A stretch of DNA of 64,000 bases. It comes from Tetmemena sp. SeJ-2015. Taxonomy: Eukaryota; Ciliophora; Spirotrichea; Sporadotrichida; Oxytrichidae. Shown here piece by piece: positions 43,488 to 54,145 of this stretch (its first letter is position 1; the number at the start of each line of letters is the position of its first letter). The stretch is taken from positions 1 to 64,000 of the forward strand of contig JAJKFJ010023571.1 in the NCBI GenBank assembly GCA_027382625.1, written 5' to 3'. The notes beneath the pieces were generated by a model, which did not search any database, had not been told where the DNA came from, and was given only the letters and a program-made list of their open reading frames with translations. The position numbers and the translations under genes are program-made.

Positions 43488-44478
43488 TGTATTAGAGACT
43501 GAAGTGATGGATTCAAGCAAGCAGAGTATCGCGGTAGATAGCACAGCAACTTTGAATTCGGTAGGCGCTTCAGTTAGCGCTTAGTCGCAAGTTAAAAATT
43601 TTGGACAATCCACCTTAGTCGACTGAACATGAAAGTTTCGCAAGCGCCAAAGTCACGGGCTTTGAGTCGGATAATTTCGCGCACTTCCTAAAATGGTGAT
43701 TGTGCGTGGATTTGTTAGAGCATATGCAAAGTTGTTGAGGATTGAAGCAGATCATCTGGTCGCCGCATTGCCGCGAGAGGCAGAATCGACGCAATTGGAA
43801 ACGGCGATGCGTCCGGCTTTGTCGACCCCATTTGTTGAGTCGCGTTTGTCCTTGCATGGTAGTCACGATAATAATCGTCGATATATTATTGGTGTCGTCG
43901 TTTTGATTGTCATTATTGGGGTTTTCTTGATTTTGCAATCGACCGAGTTTGGTAAAAACATTCGTAGTGCTTTTGAACAAAAAGAGAATGCCGCTGTGAC
44001 GCAAGCTTTGGATTCTTCTCCTGTGCTCGATGAGTTGGTTGTCGCTCAACCTAGTCAAGTGCTCCACACGGTCCCAAATTCTGTAGCAGCTTCGGTTGCG
44101 TCTGTTGAGGTCAATGCGGTAGCTGCTAGCACGGTTGATACGGCAGGTACTGCTTCTGTAGCTACTCCAGCAATAGCTGAGACTATTGATTCTAGTAAGC
44201 CAGCAGCTTCATTGGCGGAACCGGTAACAGCATCTTCGCCTAGCGATTCGTTTGTTCTTAAGTTTCGGCAAGATTCTTGGGTGCAGGTAAAAACTGAAGC
44301 TGGTACTATTTTGAGTTCTCACTTGGCAAAAGCAGGAACTGAGGAAGCATTTAGCGCGAAGCAAGTGCTATACGTCAAACTTGGTAATGCTGCGGGAGTT
44401 GATGCTATCTTGCGTGGTTCGCCAATCAGTGTGACTTCTGAGCGTGGCAATAACGTCGCTAACTTGGTTGTGAAGTAA
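43480..44478 (+). CDS. rodZ: Cytoskeletal RodZ-like protein (interrupted)
   Basis: A bitopic membrane protein linked to MreB and cell shape. The start at 43480 (MSDVLETEV) overlaps pilW. The region 43580-43695, where the N-terminal Xre-type helix-turn-helix belongs, contains stops, and about 60 codons of the domain appear missing. From 43693 the frame is clean. It reads [20 protein letters not shown] (the end of the HTH domain), a membrane helix [19 protein letters not shown] (about 43885-43945), a long Ala/Ser/Thr/Val-rich periplasmic linker, and a C-terminal DUF4115 domain ([14 protein letters not shown]). The missing part of the HTH may be a small sequence loss. Confidence 0.85.
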
Positions 44479-44480
44479 AT

Positions 44481-45613
44481 ATGCTAGTCGATTTAAAAGA
44501 AATTGCTTGTGGTGCGGCTTTACGACGTCAATCTCGGACTGTTCAAATTCGTTATCGAGATAAAATTGTTGTTGTGGGTGGCGACGCTCCGGTTGTTATC
44601 CAATCTATGACCAATACTGATACAGCTGATGCGATCGCTACAGCAATTCAAATTAAGGAATTGGCGCGAGCTGGTTCTGAGTTGGTGCGGATCACTGTCA
44701 ATAATCCAGAGGCTGCACAAGCAGTACCTGCGATTCGCGAACAGCTGGATCGCATGGGTATCGATGTGCCCTTGGTTGGCGATTTTCATTACAACGGACA
44801 TACTCTTTTGAGAGACTTTCCCGATTGTGCGAAAGCTCTGTCGAAGTATAGAATTAATCCTGGCAATGTTGGTCAGGGTACGAAGCGTGATACCCAATTT
44901 GCACAAATGATCGAAATGGCAGTCTTTACCAGAAGCCGTCGAATTGGTTTAATGGGGCGTTTGGGTCAGGCCTTTTTGGCGCGCATCTGGATGAAATTTT
45001 GGGGCTGGTCCGCTAAGTGCTCGAGTCATGTATAGGCTTTTATCATCAGCATTAATTCCGGCCCCCGAGCAGTTGGCTTGCGGAAACAGATTATTTTTTC
45101 GGGGAAAGTACGGGGGTGCAGGATTTGATCTCTGTTACGTGAAATTGGCCGGGATTATCCTTTTCACTTTGGGTTTTACGAGGCATGGGCAAAGTTTTGT
45201 TCCTCCAGCCCGCCTTTCGTTTCTGTGCAAAAGGTGGAACATTCGTTTTTCCCCCGCCGGGGGTCGCGAAAGAAGGGGTTTTCGCCGGAAAATTTTCAAA
45301 CCGGTTGCGTAAGTTTTGCCATGGGGAGCCTGCCCCGGTGTGGGGACAAACCCACTTTTTCAAGACTGCAAGAATTACTTTTTGCGGGGAAAAAAGCCTT
45401 TGGAAAAAAAAATTCCAGGGGTTAAGATAAGGTGGCAGTATGGGTGATTGTAATGGCCCGGGAACAAAGCATGCGAATTGGATAGTTTTCCGGAACAGGG
45501 ACCCCGCGCGGTTTTTAGGGGAAAATGACTTTTCGGGTGGAAAAAATCGCGCAAGGGGTTTCCCAAAAAAATTTTTTGGTTATGTGCAGACACGTTTCTC
45601 ATCACAAGCTTAA
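44481..45613 (+). CDS. ispG: 4-hydroxy-3-methylbut-2-en-1-yl diphosphate synthase IspG, 3' half corrupted
   Basis: An iron-sulphur enzyme of the MEP isoprenoid pathway. The first 150 codons are clean: [50 protein letters not shown]. From about 44930 on the frame wanders, and 45030-45610 has many base-level differences but keeps the gene's outline. GAGTxCAGGATTTGATCTC (VQDLI) is seen at about 45115, a degraded CPGCGR region at about 45335, and a degraded MGCxVNGPGE region at 45435-45475, where the last cluster Cys belongs. The end is taken as TAA 45611-45613. Expected length is about 420 codons; the observed span allows about 378, so some bases are also lost. Confidence 0.85.
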
Positions 45614-45673
45614 AGATTTTAAGATTGTTACAATCACAGACATGTTTAATTAAAAGAAATTGGAAATGACGGC

Positions 45674-46969
45674 ATGTCCAAAAGATAAAAATAGAAAAAA
45701 TCGTGGTATCAGGGAAATGAATGACTTTCTTCCTGAGCGGTGCATTTTGGGAATTATTTGAAAATACGGTGCAATCTGTGTTGAAGAGTTACGGTTTTCA
45801 GCAAATGAGGACGCCGATCGTTGAGGCAACGCCATTGTTTGCGCGCGGCTTGGGAGCGGTGACCGATATCGTCGAAAAAGAAAGTTTTTTTTGAAATTCT
45901 AAATGGCCAAAGTTAATTCCCCCCCAAAACCGTGGGATTGTGCGTGCAGCACTTGAACATAACATCACTTACGATGGACCAAAGCGTGTTTGGTATAACG
46001 GGCCGATGTTCCGTCATGAAAAGCCGCAACGTGGACGTTATCGTCAATTTCATCAAGTTGGTGCAGAAGCTTTAGGCTTTGCCGGTCCGGATATTGATGC
46101 CGAATTGATTGTAATGTGTCAGCGCTTGTGGGACGATTTGGGGCTCACAAATGTACGCTTAGAGTTGAACTCGATTGGTGATGCAGCGGAACGTAATCAA
46201 CATCGTGCAGAATTGATTACTTACTTCGAACAGCACAAAGATCAGTTAGATGCAGAGGCGCAGCGTCGATTGTACTCAAATCCTTTGCGTATTCTTGATA
46301 CAAAAAATCCTAGCATGCAAAACTTGGTAAATAATGCACCGAAGTTGTGGGATTTCTTAGGCAAAGAATCAAAAAGCACATTTGAAGGGGGCCCAAATTT
46401 TTTAGTCAAAATAGTTCCAGTTAAACCCGATTGGTGCGTGGCGGTTTTGAGGTGTTTGGGGTATGACGAGGGGGTCGCAAGGCACTTTTGTGCCGGTGGT
46501 CGATACGTATTGTTCCGATTTTGGGCGGTAAACAACCCCAGTTGGGGTTTTGCGGGGCTTTTTAAACGCTTGTGGATGATAAAAGTCAACGGGATGCGGG
46601 GTCGTCATCTGATGTGTTTTAGTGATCGGCGAAAAGCGAAAAATGCAATCTTTTGTTTTAGGTGAGCGTTTGCGTGATGCCGGTTTAGATGTTGTGTTAC
46701 ATTGCGCATCTGCTACTGGAATCGGTAGTTTTAAATCGCAAATGAAAAAGGCAGATGCCAGTGGCGCTGCATTTGCTGTGATTATTGGCGAAGACGAGGC
46801 TGCTGCTGAAACTGTCACTGTGAAGTCAATGCGTTCAGAAGACTTTGCAAATAATCAAATTAGTGTTCCTTTTGATACCGCTGTTGATTACTTAGTTGAT
46901 CAAATCGTTGGTGCTGATCACGACGAATCTCAGTGCGATAATCCTAATCATATTCACCTTCATCATTAA
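45674..46969 (+). CDS. hisS: Histidyl-tRNA synthetase HisS, partly corrupted
   Basis: A class II aminoacyl-tRNA synthetase. The start near 45674 (or 45666) leads to REMNDFLPE, then [23 protein letters not shown] in another frame (about 45785-45860). A damaged stretch follows at about 45885-45935. 45940-46395 is clean and has motif 2 ([26 protein letters not shown]). 46395-46640 is corrupted and about 50 bases shorter than expected; motif 3 and the His-specific loop lie here and are visible only as CAGGRY and GLFKRLW. 46640-46969 is the clean anticodon-binding domain ([17 protein letters not shown]), ending in a His-rich tail. An essential gene, so decay is unlikely. Confidence 0.9.
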
Positions 46970-46975
46970 TAAAAA

Positions 46976-47644
46976 ATGGCATACGATCTCGAAGAGCAAG
47001 AACAGATAGACACCCTCAAGGCTTGGTGGAAACAATATGGTAATTTAATTACTTGGTTATTAATCGCTGCTTTGTCCAGTTTTGCAGCTTGGACGGCTTG
47101 GAAGAATTATCAATTAGGCCAAGCAAGTCAGGCGTCAACAATTTACGAAGAAGTGCAACGTGCAGCTGCATTGAAAGACAATGCAAAAGTGCAGGGTGCT
47201 AGTGCAAACTTGGTGACCAAATTTGCCGCTACCTCGTACGCAACGATGGCCGCTTTGACAGCAGCTAAAACCGCGTTTGACGCAAATGATTTGAAGACAG
47301 CAAAAACACAATTGTCATGGGTTGTTGATCATGGACATACTAAAGAATTTCAAGCGTTGGCGAAACTACGATTGGCTGCGATTTTTCTAGATGAAAAAAA
47401 TCTGGATGAGGCTTTGAAGACTTTGTCTGGCGAGTTTCCTGCCGAGTTTGAAGCTGATGTGCTAGACAGAAAAGCAGATGTTTTTGTTGCGCAAAATAAG
47501 CTCAAAGAAGCGCGTGAAACGTACAAGAGTGCATTGGATAAAATGGGTGAGAAGCATGTTGGTAAACAACTAGTGCAAATTAAGCTAGATGCGTTGGGTG
47601 GTGCGCCCGAAATGAAAGTTGCTGTAACTTCAGACAAGAAATAA
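46976..47644 (+). CDS. yfgM: YfgM-family tetratricopeptide membrane protein
   Basis: 222 residues. It has a cytoplasmic N-terminus (MAYDLEEQEQIDTLKAWWKQYG, the family signature), one membrane helix (about residues 24-43), and a periplasmic TPR-like domain of helical pairs (for example AALTAAKTAFDANDLKTAKTQL). Family members associate with PpiD and the Sec translocon and help periplasmic protein folding. It starts 7 bases after hisS, and bamB begins 2 bases after its stop, the conserved order. The gene is intact. Confidence 0.88.
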   Translation: MAYDLEEQEQIDTLKAWWKQYGNLITWLLIAALSSFAAWTAWKNYQLGQASQASTIYEEVQRAAALKDNAKVQGASANLVTKFAATSYATMAALTAAKTAFDANDLKTAKTQLSWVVDHGHTKEFQALAKLRLAAIFLDEKNLDEALKTLSGEFPAEFEADVLDRKADVFVAQNKLKEARETYKSALDKMGEKHVGKQLVQIKLDALGGAPEMKVAVTSDKK

Positions 47645-47645
47645 T

Positions 47646-48812
47646 ATGAAATTGACTATGCTTCCTCGCAGCCTCGCCGTATCCTTGTTTAGCGTTACTT
47701 TGTTAAGCGCTTGTTCTAGTTTATCTTGGCTTAATCCATTTGCAAAAGAAGACACAAAGACAGCGCCTGCACCTTTGCAAATATTTACGCCAAGTATGTC
47801 GGTAAAAAATGCTTGGACGCTTAGTGTAGGAAGTTCTGGAGAGTATTTTTTTAGTCCTGCTGTAGTCGGCGCTGAATTGTATGCAGCAAGTGCAGATGGC
47901 ACGATTGCTAAGGTCAATGCAGCGAATGGGCAGCTTGTCTGGAAGGTTAAAGCTGATCTGCCATTGACTGCAGGTGTCGGTGCGAATACAAAGACGGTGG
48001 CGGTAGCTGCACAGAAAGGTGCTTTGTTCACCTATGACACCCAAGGTAAATTGCGTTGGAAAGCACAAGCTAGTAGCGAAATTTTGTCGGTTCCAGCGGT
48101 AACTGATTCTTTGGTATTGGTTCATAGTATCGATAATCGAATTACAGCGTTTGACGCGGATACTGGCGCATTAAAATGGGCAGTTGAGCGCCCATTGCCC
48201 GTATTGACTTTGCGTATGGCGACCGGTATTACAGTCAAAGATCAAATTGGTTTGGTTTCTACGCCAGGTGGAAAGTTGATCGCATTGGCCTTGCAAAATG
48301 GTGGCTTGCGCTGGGAGGCAACGGCTGCAGAACCAAAAGGCGCAACAGAATTAGAGCGTATCGTTGATATGTCTGGTGCGCCAGCGTTGGTAGGCAATAC
48401 AGTTTGTGCTGCTAGTTATCAAGGTCGTATTGCTTGCTTTGATGCAGCGAATGGTACAGTCAAATGGGCTAAGAGTATTTCTAGCGAGGTTGGTGTTGCA
48501 GCTGACGAGCGTTTTGCTTTTGCCGCTGACAATGCAGGAGGTGTCTATGGTTATGACATCAATGGTGGTGCCACGGTATGGAAGAATGATAAGTTGACTA
48601 ATCGCGGTCTAGCTACACCAACTTCGTTTGGTCGCGCTGTTGTGATTGGCGATCGATTGGGATTCCTGCATTTTTTATCAAGAGAAGATGGTTCCTTCTT
48701 GGCACGTATGCCAACGGATGGAAGTAAGATTATGTCTGCGCCGGTGATTGCCGGTAATAACCTGATTGTGCAAACAAAATCAGGTGCTGTTGTCGCATTC
48801 GCGACGGAATAA
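47646..48812 (+). CDS. bamB: Outer membrane assembly lipoprotein BamB
   Basis: 388 residues. It has a signal peptide with lipobox LLSACSS (Cys at about residue 23), followed by an eight-bladed PQQ-like beta-propeller. Repeats such as [36 protein letters not shown] and [13 protein letters not shown] mark the blades. BamB helps BamA fold outer-membrane proteins. The start at 47646 is 2 bases after yfgM and der follows 4 bases after the stop, so this is one operon. The gene is intact. Confidence 0.95.
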   Translation: MKLTMLPRSLAVSLFSVTLLSACSSLSWLNPFAKEDTKTAPAPLQIFTPSMSVKNAWTLSVGSSGEYFFSPAVVGAELYAASADGTIAKVNAANGQLVWKVKADLPLTAGVGANTKTVAVAAQKGALFTYDTQGKLRWKAQASSEILSVPAVTDSLVLVHSIDNRITAFDADTGALKWAVERPLPVLTLRMATGITVKDQIGLVSTPGGKLIALALQNGGLRWEATAAEPKGATELERIVDMSGAPALVGNTVCAASYQGRIACFDAANGTVKWAKSISSEVGVAADERFAFAADNAGGVYGYDINGGATVWKNDKLTNRGLATPTSFGRAVVIGDRLGFLHFLSREDGSFLARMPTDGSKIMSAPVIAGNNLIVQTKSGAVVAFATE

Positions 48813-48816
48813 ATTA

Positions 48817-50163
48817 ATGAAACCAGTAATTGCTTTAATCGGCCGACCCAATGTCGGTAAATCCACTTTGTTCAATCGTTTGACACGGACTCGTGACGCT
48901 TTGGTTGCCGATTTGCCAGGCTTAACGCGCGATCGTCATTATGGCGAAGGACGGGTTGGTGAGCGCCCATTTTTGGTAATTGATACGGGTGGTTTTGAGC
49001 CAGTTGCGAAAGAAGGCATCATGCATGAGATGGCGAAGCAAACCAAGCAAGCCGTTGCAGAAGCGATTGATGTGATTATTTTTTGGTAGACGGTCGACAA
49101 GGACTCACGCCACACGATAAAACCATTACTGATTTCTTGCGTAAATCTGGCCGCTCAGTCATGTTGGTGGTGAATAAGGCAGAAGGAATGCGTTATACCA
49201 GCGTTGCAGCTGACTTCTACGAACTAGGCTTAGGCGATCCTTATGTGATTTCCTCCGCACACGGGGATGGCGTTACTGATTTGGTTGAGGAAGCGCTGAA
49301 TATTGCACACGCCTCACGTCCAGATGAGCCAGAAGAAAATCTTGATGCCGCCAAAGGTATAAAAATTGCGATTGTTGGTCGCCCGAACGTTGGTAAATCA
49401 ACCTTGGTAAATACTTTGTTGGGTGAAGAGCGGGTAATCGCGTTTGATATGCCTGGAACCACCCGAGACTCAATTGAAATTCCATTTGAGCGTGATGGTC
49501 AGCAATATACTTTAATCGATACGGCGGGTATTCGTCGTCGTGGCAAGGTGTTTGAGGCGATTGAAAAATTCTCCGTGGTGAAAACTTTGCAGTCAGTATC
49601 TGAAGCGAATGTTGTTCTATTATTGTTGGATGCTCAACAAGACATTTCTGAACAAGATGCGCATATCGCTGGATTTATTCTTGAGTCTGGACGCGCACTG
49701 GTTGTTGGCGTCAATAAGTGGGATGGTTTGCAAAGTGATCGACGTGACGAAATTAAAATGGATATTGAGCGTAAGTTGAATTTCTTAACATTTGCTAAAT
49801 TTCATTTCATCTCAGCGTTAAAGTCAACTGGCATAGGTCCGTTGATGAAATCGATTGATTCTGCATATGAAGCGGCGATGGCCAATCTGTCTACGCCAAA
49901 ATTGACTCGTGCATTGATTGAGGCTGTTGAACATCAAACAGCCTAAGCGTAAAGGATCGATTCGTCCGAAAATGCGTTATGCACATCAAGGTGGACAAAA
50001 TCCACCGATCATTGTTATTCACGGTAATGCGTTAGAGGCGATTGGTGATGTCTATAAACGTTATCTTGAAAAACATTTTAGAGAAACATTTAATTTAACG
50101 GGCACACCTTTGCGTATCGAGATGCGTTCTGGGAAAAATCCGTTTACCAAAGATTCGAAGTAA
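48817..50163 (+). CDS. der: Ribosome-assembly GTPase Der/EngA (two frameshifts)
   Basis: An essential tandem GTPase for 50S maturation. Domain 1 begins [20 protein letters not shown], with DTGGFEP; the frame breaks at a T-run at about 49080-49085, where one T seems missing before [12 protein letters not shown]. Domain 2 has [30 protein letters not shown] and NKWD. A second break at about 49942-49946 (one base missing in a C-run) separates the KH-like C-terminal domain ([13 protein letters not shown] onward). Total about 448 codons, normal. It directly follows bamB. Confidence 0.94.
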
Positions 50164-50249
50164 AAGCACTGTTGATACAAACTTTACTTCGTTAAATTTC
50201 TTTGAAGTATTTTAAAAATGAATTTCTCGTGGTATCTTAATTATCTTTT

Positions 50250-50276
50250 GGACACTTGAAATAATCAAAGGTGTCC
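50250..50276 (+). promoter_or_regulatory. Hairpin in the hfq leader
   Basis: GGACACTT and AAAGGTGTCC form a stem of about 8 pairs around a short AT-rich loop, 35 bases before the hfq start. It is either a weak terminator after der or an RNA structure controlling hfq, whose mRNA is self-regulated in other bacteria. The function is inferred. Confidence 0.4.
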
Positions 50277-50311
50277 CCAACTCCTAATCACAACAACACA
50301 ATGGAGCTGTT

Positions 50312-50548
50312 ATGAGCAATAAAGGGCAACTGTTACAAGACCCATTTTTGAATGCGTTAAGAAAAGAACACATTCCTGTATCAATTTATTTGGTCAATGG
50401 CATTAAGTTACAAGGTCATGTCGAGTCGTTTGATCAGTATGTGGTGTTGTTGCGTAATACAGTCACGCAAATGGTATACAAGCACGCAATTTCTACTGTT
50501 GTTCCTGCGCGTGCAGTGAGCATTAATTCCGAATCTGAAGCTGAGTAA
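50312..50548 (+). CDS. hfq: RNA chaperone Hfq
   Basis: 78 residues, a Sm-like hexamer subunit that pairs small RNAs with mRNAs. Present are the N-terminal [16 protein letters not shown], the Sm1 motif [19 protein letters not shown], and Sm2 MVYKHAIST with the proximal-face YKH. The C-terminal tail is short, as usual in betaproteobacteria. It starts behind GGAG (50300s) and is followed by hflX after 44 bases. The gene is intact. Confidence 0.97.
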   Translation: MSNKGQLLQDPFLNALRKEHIPVSIYLVNGIKLQGHVESFDQYVVLLRNTVTQMVYKHAISTVVPARAVSINSESEAE

Positions 50549-50592
50549 TTATTCTTGAATTTTTCAGGTATTCGAATTTCTTTTAGGTTCAT

Positions 50593-51704
50593 ATGCGCGC
50601 TGCTCTAGTTGGCGTGGACTTCGGCAAAGGTGACTTTGCTGCGAGTTTAGATGAGCTTTCTCAGCTCGCTCTTTCTGCAGGGGCTGAGACTATCACAAGC
50701 ATTGCATGTAAGCGATCTAGTCCTGATGCAGCGTTATTTGTCGGTTCAGGAAAAGCTGATGAGATTGCTCATGCGGTTACTGACCTTGATTTAGATCTGG
50801 TCATATTCAATCACGCACTATCACCAGCGCAGCAGAGAAATTTGGAGCGCCATTTGAAGATTCGGGTGGTAGATCGCACTAGTCTGATTCTTGATATTTT
50901 CGCGCAGCGCGCTAAAAGCCATGAAGGTAAGGTTCAAGTTGAACTGGCACAATTGCAGCATTTAGCCACGCGTTTGGTTCGCGGGTGGACGCATCTTGAG
51001 CGCCAAAAAGGTGGTATCGGTTTACGTGGTCCAGGTGAGACGCAGTTGGAAACGGATCGCCGTTTGCTCGGTGAGCGCGTAAAGATGCTGAAGGCAAAGA
51101 TGGAAAAACTGCATAAGCAAAGAGAAACGCAGCGTCGTTCGAGAGGCCGAAGCAGTGCGTTTACAGTGTCTTTGGTTGGTTATACAAATGCTGGTAAATC
51201 AACATTGTTTAATACTTTGACCAAGGCGGGAACGTATGCCGCAAATCAATTGTTTGCTACTTGGATACCACCTCGCGTCGTCTGTACTTAGATGGTGTTG
51301 GGAATATTGTTGTTTCTGATACAGTTGGTTTTATTCGCGATTTGCCACATCAATTAGTTGCCTCCTTTAGGGCGACTTTAGAAGAAACGATACATGCAGA
51401 TTTGTTATTGCATGTAGTCGATGGTGGTAGTGCCGTTCGCAATGATCAAATTGATCAAGTGAATCATGTGTTGAAGGAAATTGGTGCCGATCATATTCCG
51501 CAATTATTGGTTTGGAATAAGATTGATCAGGCCGATTTGCCTCCTGCAATCGAGCGGGATGAATATGGTAAAATTAGCAGAGTTTTCGTTAGTGCAAAAA
51601 ATGGTTTAGGTATTGATTTGTTGCGCAATGCGATCGTTGAGTTGATGCAAAAAGATGCAGGCAGTTCAGAACAAGTTGCGGATGTAATTGATATGAATAA
51701 TTAG
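50593..51704 (+). CDS. hflX: GTPase HflX (one frameshift)
   Basis: A ribosome-splitting GTPase used in heat stress. It has an N-terminal HflX domain (DAALFVGSGKADEIAHAV, LSPAQQRNLERHL) and a coiled linker with GIGLRGPGETQLETDRRLL. The G domain then reads VSLVGYTNAGKSTLFN. The frame breaks at about 51265, where a missing T in ACTTGG (expected ACTTTGG, ATLDTTSRRL) explains it. The second part holds SDTVGFIRDLPHQLV, WNKID and VSAKNGLGID. The total is about 370 codons. It follows hfq, as in most proteobacteria. Confidence 0.94.
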
Positions 51705-51879
51705 GTTTCGGTTTGTGTTTCTTTTGTTCTATTTTAAAAACAGGACTTAAATAAATTGATGTCGCTCAGGTGTTGATCGTTGAAACGTATCTACACTAAC
51801 AAAAATGAGTGATTCCAAAGTAAGTTTTGCAAAAGTCCATTTAGTAATTAAATTCAACAATTTATCGGGTAATCAACGA

Positions 51880-53131
51880 ATGCGAATTCCTTTTTTTAAT
51901 CGCTTAAGGCCATTACTCTCTTTGAACGACCCGCAATGGGGGCGCGGTTCAAAAGGAGATAAGCCAGATGGTAGAAAACCAGAAGATGGTCCGCCAGATT
52001 TAGATCAGCTTTGGCGAGATTTTAACCAATCGATCGCCCGTATGTTCGGTAAGAATGGCGGAGCTGATGGTGGTAATGGTGGTTCACCGAATGATTCTCT
52101 ATTCGCGAAGATTGGCTTTGGCGTGATTCTCACGGTATTGGCTTTCTTCTGGATGATTAGTGGTTTTTTTATCGTACAAGAAGGTCAGACTGGCGTTATC
52201 ACAACATTTGGAAAGTATAGCTATCAGGCAAATCCGGGTTTTAATTGGCGTTGGCCTGCACCGATACAAGCGCATGAAATCGTCAATGTGCAGCAAGTTC
52301 GCACGGTTGAAGTTGGTTATCGTAATAATGTAAAAAATAAACAGCCTAAAGAAGCCTTGATGTTAACTGATGACGAAAACATCATCGATATTCAATTTGC
52401 TGTTCAATATAAACTAAAAGATGCAGCGAAATGGTTGTATAGCAATCGCGATCAAGAAGAGATGATTCGTCAGGTTGCAGAGACTGCGATTCGTGAAATT
52501 GTTGGTCGCAGTAAGATGGATTTTGTTCTTTACGAAGGTCGCGAGAAGGTCGCGCTAGATGTTAATGTCTTGATGCAGCAGGTGTTGGATCGTTACGAGT
52601 CTGGTGCGCAGATCACGAATGTCACCATGCAAGCGGTACAGCCACCTGAGCAAGTGCAGGCAGCGTTTGATGATGCGGTAAAAGCTGGGCAAGATAAAGA
52701 ACGTCAGAAAAATGAGGGCCAAGCTTATGCGAATGATGTTATTCCAAAAGCACGCGGCGAAGCTTCTCGCATGTTGCAAGATGCCGAAGGTTATCGTTCT
52801 AAAGTTGTAGCGAATGCTGAAGGTAATGTTTCTCGCTTTAAGCAGGTTTTGGTCGAATATCAAAAAGCGCCAGCGGTCACGCGTGATCGTATGTACTTGG
52901 AGACAATGCAGCAGATTTTCTCCAGTACGACGAAGTTGATGATGGACGCAAAGAATTCGAACAATATGATTTATTTGCCTTGATAAATTAAATCTTCAAG
53001 GTGATAGCGGCAATCGTACTAGTGCGCCAGCGACTCCTGTAACGTCACCGTCCGATACGATGACAACAGTAGAAGTAAGAGGAACGAAAGATGGTAGAAC
53101 TCGCGATTCTCGCGACAGGGAGTCTCGTTAA
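51880..53131 (+). CDS. hflK: FtsH protease modulator HflK (frameshift near the 3' end)
   Basis: An inner-membrane SPFH protein that, with HflC, caps FtsH. The N-terminus has LLSLNDPQWGRGSKGDKPDG, a Gly-rich cytosolic tail, a membrane helix (FGVILTVLAFFWMISGFFIV), then the SPFH/band-7 domain (GVITTFGKY, ARNVRTVEVGY-like QQVRTVEVGYRN). I prefer ATG 51880, where family members begin; the frame is open from 51805. It closes early at 52983, but after one missing base near 52975 it continues as LDKLNLQGDSGNRTS to TAA 53129-53131, overlapping the hflC start in TAATG. This supports the longer C-terminus. Confidence 0.92.
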
Positions 53132-54027
53132 TGAATAAGTTTATTTCATCGTTAATCGCCCTCGCCATTGCAGGCGTGGTATTTTATTCGACCATTTTTG
53201 TGGTTGATCAAAGATCGCATGCGATTGTCTTTGCACTCGGCGAAGTGAAGGCCGTGATTAGTGAACCAGGTTTGCATTTTAAATTACCACCTCCGTTTCA
53301 AAATGTGATGTTTTTGGATAAGCGTATTTTGACGATCGAATCGCCAGAGGCAGATCGTTTTATTACTGCTGAAAAGAAAAACATTTTGGTCGATACCTAT
53401 GTGAAGTGGCATATCACCGAACCAAAATTGTATTTCGTTAGCTTTGGTGGTGAAGAAGGGCGTGCTCGCGATCGTTTATCACAAATCGTTAAAGCTGCTT
53501 TGAACGAAGAAATCACCAAGCGCTCGGTGCGCGATGTGATTTCTGGTGAACGTGACAAAGTCATGCAAGCTATTCGTAAAAAAGTGACCGACGAAGCGAA
53601 GCAAATTGGCGTTGAGATTGTTGATGTACGTTTGCAACGTGTTGACTATGTTGAGCAAATCAATAACTCTGTGTATGAACGTATGAAGGCGGAACGTAGC
53701 CGCGTAGCAAATGAATTGCGTTCTACAGGTTTTGCAGATTCTGAAAAGATTCGTGCTGATGCAGATCGTCAGCGGATTGTGATCTTGGCTGAAGCATACA
53801 AAGAAGCGCAGACGATCAGTGGTGCCGGTGATGCGGAGGCCGCAAAGATTTACTCGCAGGCTTTCAGTCAGAATGCAGAGTTTTATAAGTTTTATCGTAG
53901 TTTGGAAGCCTATCGCGCTAGCTTTAAGAGTAAGAGTGACATGATGGTAGTTGATCAAAACTCTGAATTCTTTAAGTATTTCAAAGCGCCTGGTGCGGGT
54001 AGTGCTGGAGCCGCGCCTAAAAAATAA
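53131..54027 (+). CDS. hflC: FtsH protease modulator HflC
   Basis: 298 residues. It has one N-terminal membrane anchor (LIALAIAGVVFYSTIFVV), then the SPFH domain (RSHAIVFALGEVKAV, EPGLHFKLPPPFQNV, RDVISGERDKVMQ, VDVRLQRVDY) and a C-terminal helical part (EYRSLEAY-like KFYRSLEAYRASF). It pairs with HflK in the periplasmic cage around FtsH. The start overlaps the corrected hflK stop. The gene is intact. A hairpin at 54056-54084 separates it from hisZ. Confidence 0.95.
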   Translation: MNKFISSLIALAIAGVVFYSTIFVVDQRSHAIVFALGEVKAVISEPGLHFKLPPPFQNVMFLDKRILTIESPEADRFITAEKKNILVDTYVKWHITEPKLYFVSFGGEEGRARDRLSQIVKAALNEEITKRSVRDVISGERDKVMQAIRKKVTDEAKQIGVEIVDVRLQRVDYVEQINNSVYERMKAERSRVANELRSTGFADSEKIRADADRQRIVILAEAYKEAQTISGAGDAEAAKIYSQAFSQNAEFYKFYRSLEAYRASFKSKSDMMVVDQNSEFFKYFKAPGAGSAGAAPKK

Positions 54028-54055
54028 TTTAGCCTAAAAGTGGGTGTCGTTAGAT

Positions 54056-54092
54056 AGACTGCATTTCATTTTGAATTGCAGTCTTTCTAGTT
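54056..54092 (+). terminator. Hairpin between hflC and hisZ
   Basis: AGACTGCA (54056-54063) and TGCAGTCT (54077-54084) form an 8-bp perfect stem with an AT-rich 13-base loop that can extend the pairing, followed by TTCTAGTTTTTG. A moderate terminator. Confidence 0.6.
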
Positions 54093-54145
54093 TTTGCCCG
54101 ATCTATTAATGTTTGCAGTATTGTTATTGCTGAAGATTGTTCCTT

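Noticed and set aside
45185..45430. Overlapping open frames inside the corrupted ispG segment (plus 45091-45363 on the minus strand)
   Set aside because: They come from the altered base sequence; the preserved ispG landmarks show which gene this is.
839..50163. Programmed ribosomal frameshifting as the reason for split genes such as der, hflX, kup or rnr
   Set aside because: The breaks lie at different places in unrelated genes, without a common slippery site plus structure, and no relative uses frameshifting in them as far as I know; single-base errors explain them better.
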